Positions 61,505 to 64,000 of a stretch of 64,000 nucleotides of DNA are shown one piece after another. Within the stretch, counting starts at the first letter, position 1. Every line of letters begins with the position of its first letter. Under the pieces are notes generated by a model. It saw only the letters and a program-made list of their open reading frames with translations. It searched no databases and was not told where the DNA came from. Source of the DNA: Oscillospiraceae bacterium (GTDB taxonomy: Bacteria > Bacillota > Clostridia > Oscillospirales > Oscillospiraceae); NCBI GenBank assembly GCA_009780435.1, contig WRAB01000006.1, forward strand, positions 1-64,000, in the 5' to 3' direction. The position numbers and the translations under genes were made by a program.

Positions 61505-62701
61505 TTGATCAGCGATGCGAAACGTCCCCGGCAAGCAGTTCAATCAAACAGCGAGACCAGGCTCCGGGATGAACCCCGGACGAACACGCGGCGGATGCCT
61601 ATGGATTTGCCTTTCTTTCTGCTCGTTCTTCTCCTCCTCTCCATCGGCGTGATCATGGTGCTCTCGGCCAGTTTTGCCAGCGCCTATTATGATGTCACTC
61701 GAGTGACCGGGGGTAATCCCACCTATTATTTCTTCCGTCAATCGGTATTTGCCGTATCCGGCGTTCTGCTCATGTTGGTCGTCAGCCGGTTTCCCACCAG
61801 TTTCTTTCGGCACATCTCATTTTGGGGCCTTTTGATCTCTGTGGGCCTACTGGTGCTGGTGCCGATCATCGGCGTGGAGGTCAATCAGGCCCAGCGGTGG
61901 ATCAGTCTGGGATTTACTAACTTCCAGCCCTCGGAAATTGCGAAAATTGCGATTGTGCTGGCCTTTGCCAACATGATCTGCACGTATAAAGACAAGATGA
62001 AGACCTTTCGCTATGGCGTGTTGCCCTTTGTGATTGTCATGACAGCAATTGTCGCCCTGCTCATGCTCCAGCCCCACATCTCAGCTGCGGTCATTATTTT
62101 AGGCGTGGGTGTGGCGATGATGTTTTTAGGCGGTACCCAGTTGGGGTGGTTTGTGGGCGGCTTCGGCGTTGTAGCGGCCCTGGGCTTTGTGGTGGTGAAC
62201 CATTTTGGTCACGCCTCCGCCCGAATCGCCTCCTGGCAGGCTCCCTTTGACAACCCGCTGACAGGCGGTTGGCAGATCATCCAGAGTCTTTACGCCATCG
62301 GCTCTGGCGGGGTACTGGGCCTCGGTCTCGGCCAGTCCAGGCAGAAGTATCTGTACCTGCCGGAAGAGCACAACGACTACATATTTGCCATCGTCGCCGA
62401 AGAGCTGGGCTTTGTAGGCGTCATGCTGATCCTCAGCCTGTTTGCCGTTTTGATCGTCCGGGGCTATTGGATATCCCTCCACGCAAAGACCAAGTTTGCA
62501 AGTCTCGTCGCGGCGGGGATGACGAGCCTCTTGGCCATCCAGACCTTTTTAAACGTGGGAGTTGTGACAAATTTGCTCCCCGCCACGGGGATATCTCTCC
62601 CATTCTTCAGCTATGGCGGCACGGCCCTCTGGTTCCAACTCATCGCCATGGGCGTAATTCTAAGCGTATCCCGGGAGATCCCGGCGAAAAGAGAAGGGTA
62701 A
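61505..62701 (+). CDS. ftsW: Cell-division peptidoglycan polymerase FtsW
   Basis: SEDS glycosyltransferase making septal glycan from lipid II. 398 residues from TTG 61505 (AGGAGG upstream): ten membrane helices, RWISLG, QPSEIAKIAIVL, GGWQIIQS and PFFSYGGTALWF. The N-terminal 30 residues are a basic cytosolic extension. Sits before murG; a spacer with a CCGCC-type palindrome separates them. Confidence 0.94.
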   Translation: MISDAKRPRQAVQSNSETRLRDEPRTNTRRMPMDLPFFLLVLLLLSIGVIMVLSASFASAYYDVTRVTGGNPTYYFFRQSVFAVSGVLLMLVVSRFPTSFFRHISFWGLLISVGLLVLVPIIGVEVNQAQRWISLGFTNFQPSEIAKIAIVLAFANMICTYKDKMKTFRYGVLPFVIVMTAIVALLMLQPHISAAVIILGVGVAMMFLGGTQLGWFVGGFGVVAALGFVVVNHFGHASARIASWQAPFDNPLTGGWQIIQSLYAIGSGGVLGLGLGQSRQKYLYLPEEHNDYIFAIVAEELGFVGVMLILSLFAVLIVRGYWISLHAKTKFASLVAAGMTSLLAIQTFLNVGVVTNLLPATGISLPFFSYGGTALWFQLIAMGVILSVSREIPAKREG

Positions 62702-62710
62702 GCTCACTGT

Positions 62711-62754
62711 GTCCGCCGAAGGCGGACGAAATTAGAATCATCGCCAGAGGCGAT
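62711..62754. repeat. CCGCC-type palindromes between ftsW and murG
   Basis: GTCCGCCGAAGGCGGAC (62711-62727) and ATCGCCAGAGGCGAT (62740-62754), two related small hairpins. Confidence 0.55.
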
Positions 62755-62801
62755 ACCAAAATTGTTCATTGTTATCTGTTAAGTTAGAAAGGAGGGGTTC
62801 G

Positions 62802-63932
62802 ATGCGGTTTTTATTTGCCTGCGGCGGGACGGCGGGACATATTTATCCGGCCATTGCCGTGGCGGGACGGCTTCGGACTCTGATCCCCGACTGTGAAATT
62901 CTATTTGTCGGTGCCGCGGGCAAGATGGAGATGGATCTCGTCCCCCGGGAGGGGTATGACATCAAAGGGCTGAAGATTACAAATCTCCAGCGGCAGATAT
63001 CTGTACAAGGACTCGTCCACAACATCGGGACGATCAAGAATCTGGCCTTCTCCATGGGCGAGGCGGGGCGGATATTAGCCGGCTTCCGTCCGGACGTGGC
63101 CGTGGGTACTGGGGGATACGTCTGTTACCCGATGCTATATAAGGCGGCCAAGATGGAGATTCCCACGGCGGTACATGAATCTAATATGGTGCCGGGACTC
63201 ACTACAAAAATGCTAGCGGAACGGGTGGATCGGGTCATGGTGGGCTTTGACGGTGCCCAAAAGGCCTATAAGCGATCACGGCGGGTGACCTATACCGGCA
63301 CACCGGTACGGAGCGAGTTTTTAGATTTAACAAAAGAAGAGGCCAGAGCGCGATTGGGTCTTGATATGGACAGGCCTCTGGTGGTGTCCTTCTGGGGTTC
63401 TCTGGGGGCCGCTAAGATGAACCGGGACATGCAGGGCTTTATTCGGCTCAATTACAACCGAGAGGGATTTCGCCACATCCACGCCACCGGTGGGGGAGAG
63501 AAGGGACAAAAAGCCCTGCTCGACGCCTTAGAGATGCAAGGTGTGACGGATGCGAAGGACTACGGGATCGACATCCGTGCTTATATCCACGATATGCCGA
63601 CAGTCATGGCGGCGGCGGATCTGGTGCTCTGTCGAGCGGGGGCGTCCACCCTGGCGGAGTTGACCGCCTTGGGCAAGCCCGCTATCCTGGTGCCGTCCCC
63701 CAATGTGACGGCGAACCACCAAGAGGAAAATGCCAAGGCCTTAGAGCGGGGCGGCGGCGCTCGAATGATCCGAGAGCAGGACTGCTCCGGCAAGACACTG
63801 TATGACGCCGTGTCCGCCCTTTTGGCCGATCCCATCCGGCTCCGGGACATGGGAAAAGCTATGCAGGACATGGGAAACCCGCGGGCGACGGATGCCATCA
63901 CGGAGATTGTCCTGGAGATTATGAGAAAGTAA
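62802..63932 (+). CDS. murG: UDP-GlcNAc:lipid I N-acetylglucosaminyltransferase MurG
   Basis: Converts lipid I to lipid II at the inner membrane face. From ATG 62802 (GGAGGGG upstream) 376 residues, usual size: CGGTAGHIYPAIAVA (9-23), GTGGYVCYPML, HESNMVPG, and the donor site AGASTLAELTALGKPAILVP (about 280-299). Last gene seen; downstream 63933-64000 holds no recognisable start. Confidence 0.96.
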   Translation: MRFLFACGGTAGHIYPAIAVAGRLRTLIPDCEILFVGAAGKMEMDLVPREGYDIKGLKITNLQRQISVQGLVHNIGTIKNLAFSMGEAGRILAGFRPDVAVGTGGYVCYPMLYKAAKMEIPTAVHESNMVPGLTTKMLAERVDRVMVGFDGAQKAYKRSRRVTYTGTPVRSEFLDLTKEEARARLGLDMDRPLVVSFWGSLGAAKMNRDMQGFIRLNYNREGFRHIHATGGGEKGQKALLDALEMQGVTDAKDYGIDIRAYIHDMPTVMAAADLVLCRAGASTLAELTALGKPAILVPSPNVTANHQEENAKALERGGGARMIREQDCSGKTLYDAVSALLADPIRLRDMGKAMQDMGNPRATDAITEIVLEIMRK

Positions 63933-64000
63933 CAGATATGGTCATAGAAGAATACCGATAACCTTACAGCCCCTATTTGCATAAGATGGCTTGAGGTATT

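Noticed and set aside
1-64000. tRNA and rRNA genes
   Set aside because: I looked at intergenic regions for cloverleaf-like and conserved rRNA segments and recognised none; a tRNA search program would be decisive.

Overview
The window reads as a chromosome segment from a Gram-positive, low-to-mid GC clostridial bacterium, most likely of the Oscillospirales (Ruminococcaceae/Oscillospiraceae) type. Evidence seen: TTGACA/TATAAT promoters, strong GGAGG ribosome sites with frequent GTG and TTG starts, an IspH-ribosomal S1 fusion, a THF riboswitch in front of folC-folT, meso-DAP-type MurE, GerW/YtfJ and a SpoVD/PBP2x-like transpeptidase. The family-level placement is inference. Most of the window is GC-rich housekeeping sequence with a few AT-rich foreign patches.

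Layout. 1-4.3 kb: the end of a BspA-like surface protein, a small membrane protein, nrdR, a DUF421 protein and a guaA whose glutaminase domain has lost its catalytic core. 4.3-6.8 kb: an AT-rich island with a HigBA/RelE-type toxin-antitoxin pair and a membrane protein gene broken by an in-frame TGA. 6.8-14.5 kb: accessory genes, including a YbhN-like flippase-fold protein, a UvrD-like helicase fused to a PD-(D/E)XK nuclease, DUF1653, a membrane-anchored protein, an SF0329/DUF2284 pair, and a lipoprotein next to an SLH-anchored metzincin. 14.7-24.8 kb: tsaC, HD and GNAT genes, yqeG-pepQ-efp, a THF-riboswitch-controlled folC-folT operon, rplS and an MFS transporter. 24.8-29.3 kb: rbgA-rnhB-yraN-dipeptidase-thrC. 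29.4-32.4 kb: a BcgI-like two-gene restriction-modification system. 32.5-34.5 kb: DUF1540, a metallophosphatase and a beta-lactamase-fold hydrolase.

34.7-41.4 kb is the protein quality-control cluster tig-clpP-clpX-lon-engB. 42-47.4 kb is scpA-scpB-DUF2953-ytfJ-dacF-rluB with an S2P-type protease in front. 47.5-54.2 kb holds a MurR/RpiR regulator, cmk-plsC-ispH/rpsA, and carD-ispD-ispF. 54.4-63.9 kb is the division and cell-wall (dcw) cluster mraZ-rsmH-ftsL-pbp-murE-mraY-ftsW-murG, which lacks murF and murD at their usual places.

The intergenic regions carry several dispersed palindromic repeat families: a GTAGGGGCG...CGCCC family including a 39-bp tandem array, a TTTCCCCGCC...GGCGGGGAAA family, and two mosaic copies of an approximately 111-bp element. 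A hairpin-rich insert is bracketed by a 46-bp duplication of the rsmH 3' end. No rRNA, tRNA or CRISPR array was recognised. The strongest candidates for new biology are the amidotransferase-less GuaA, the eroded CTP-binding signature of IspD, the helicase-nuclease cassette, the basic tail on trigger factor, and the mosaic repeat elements.
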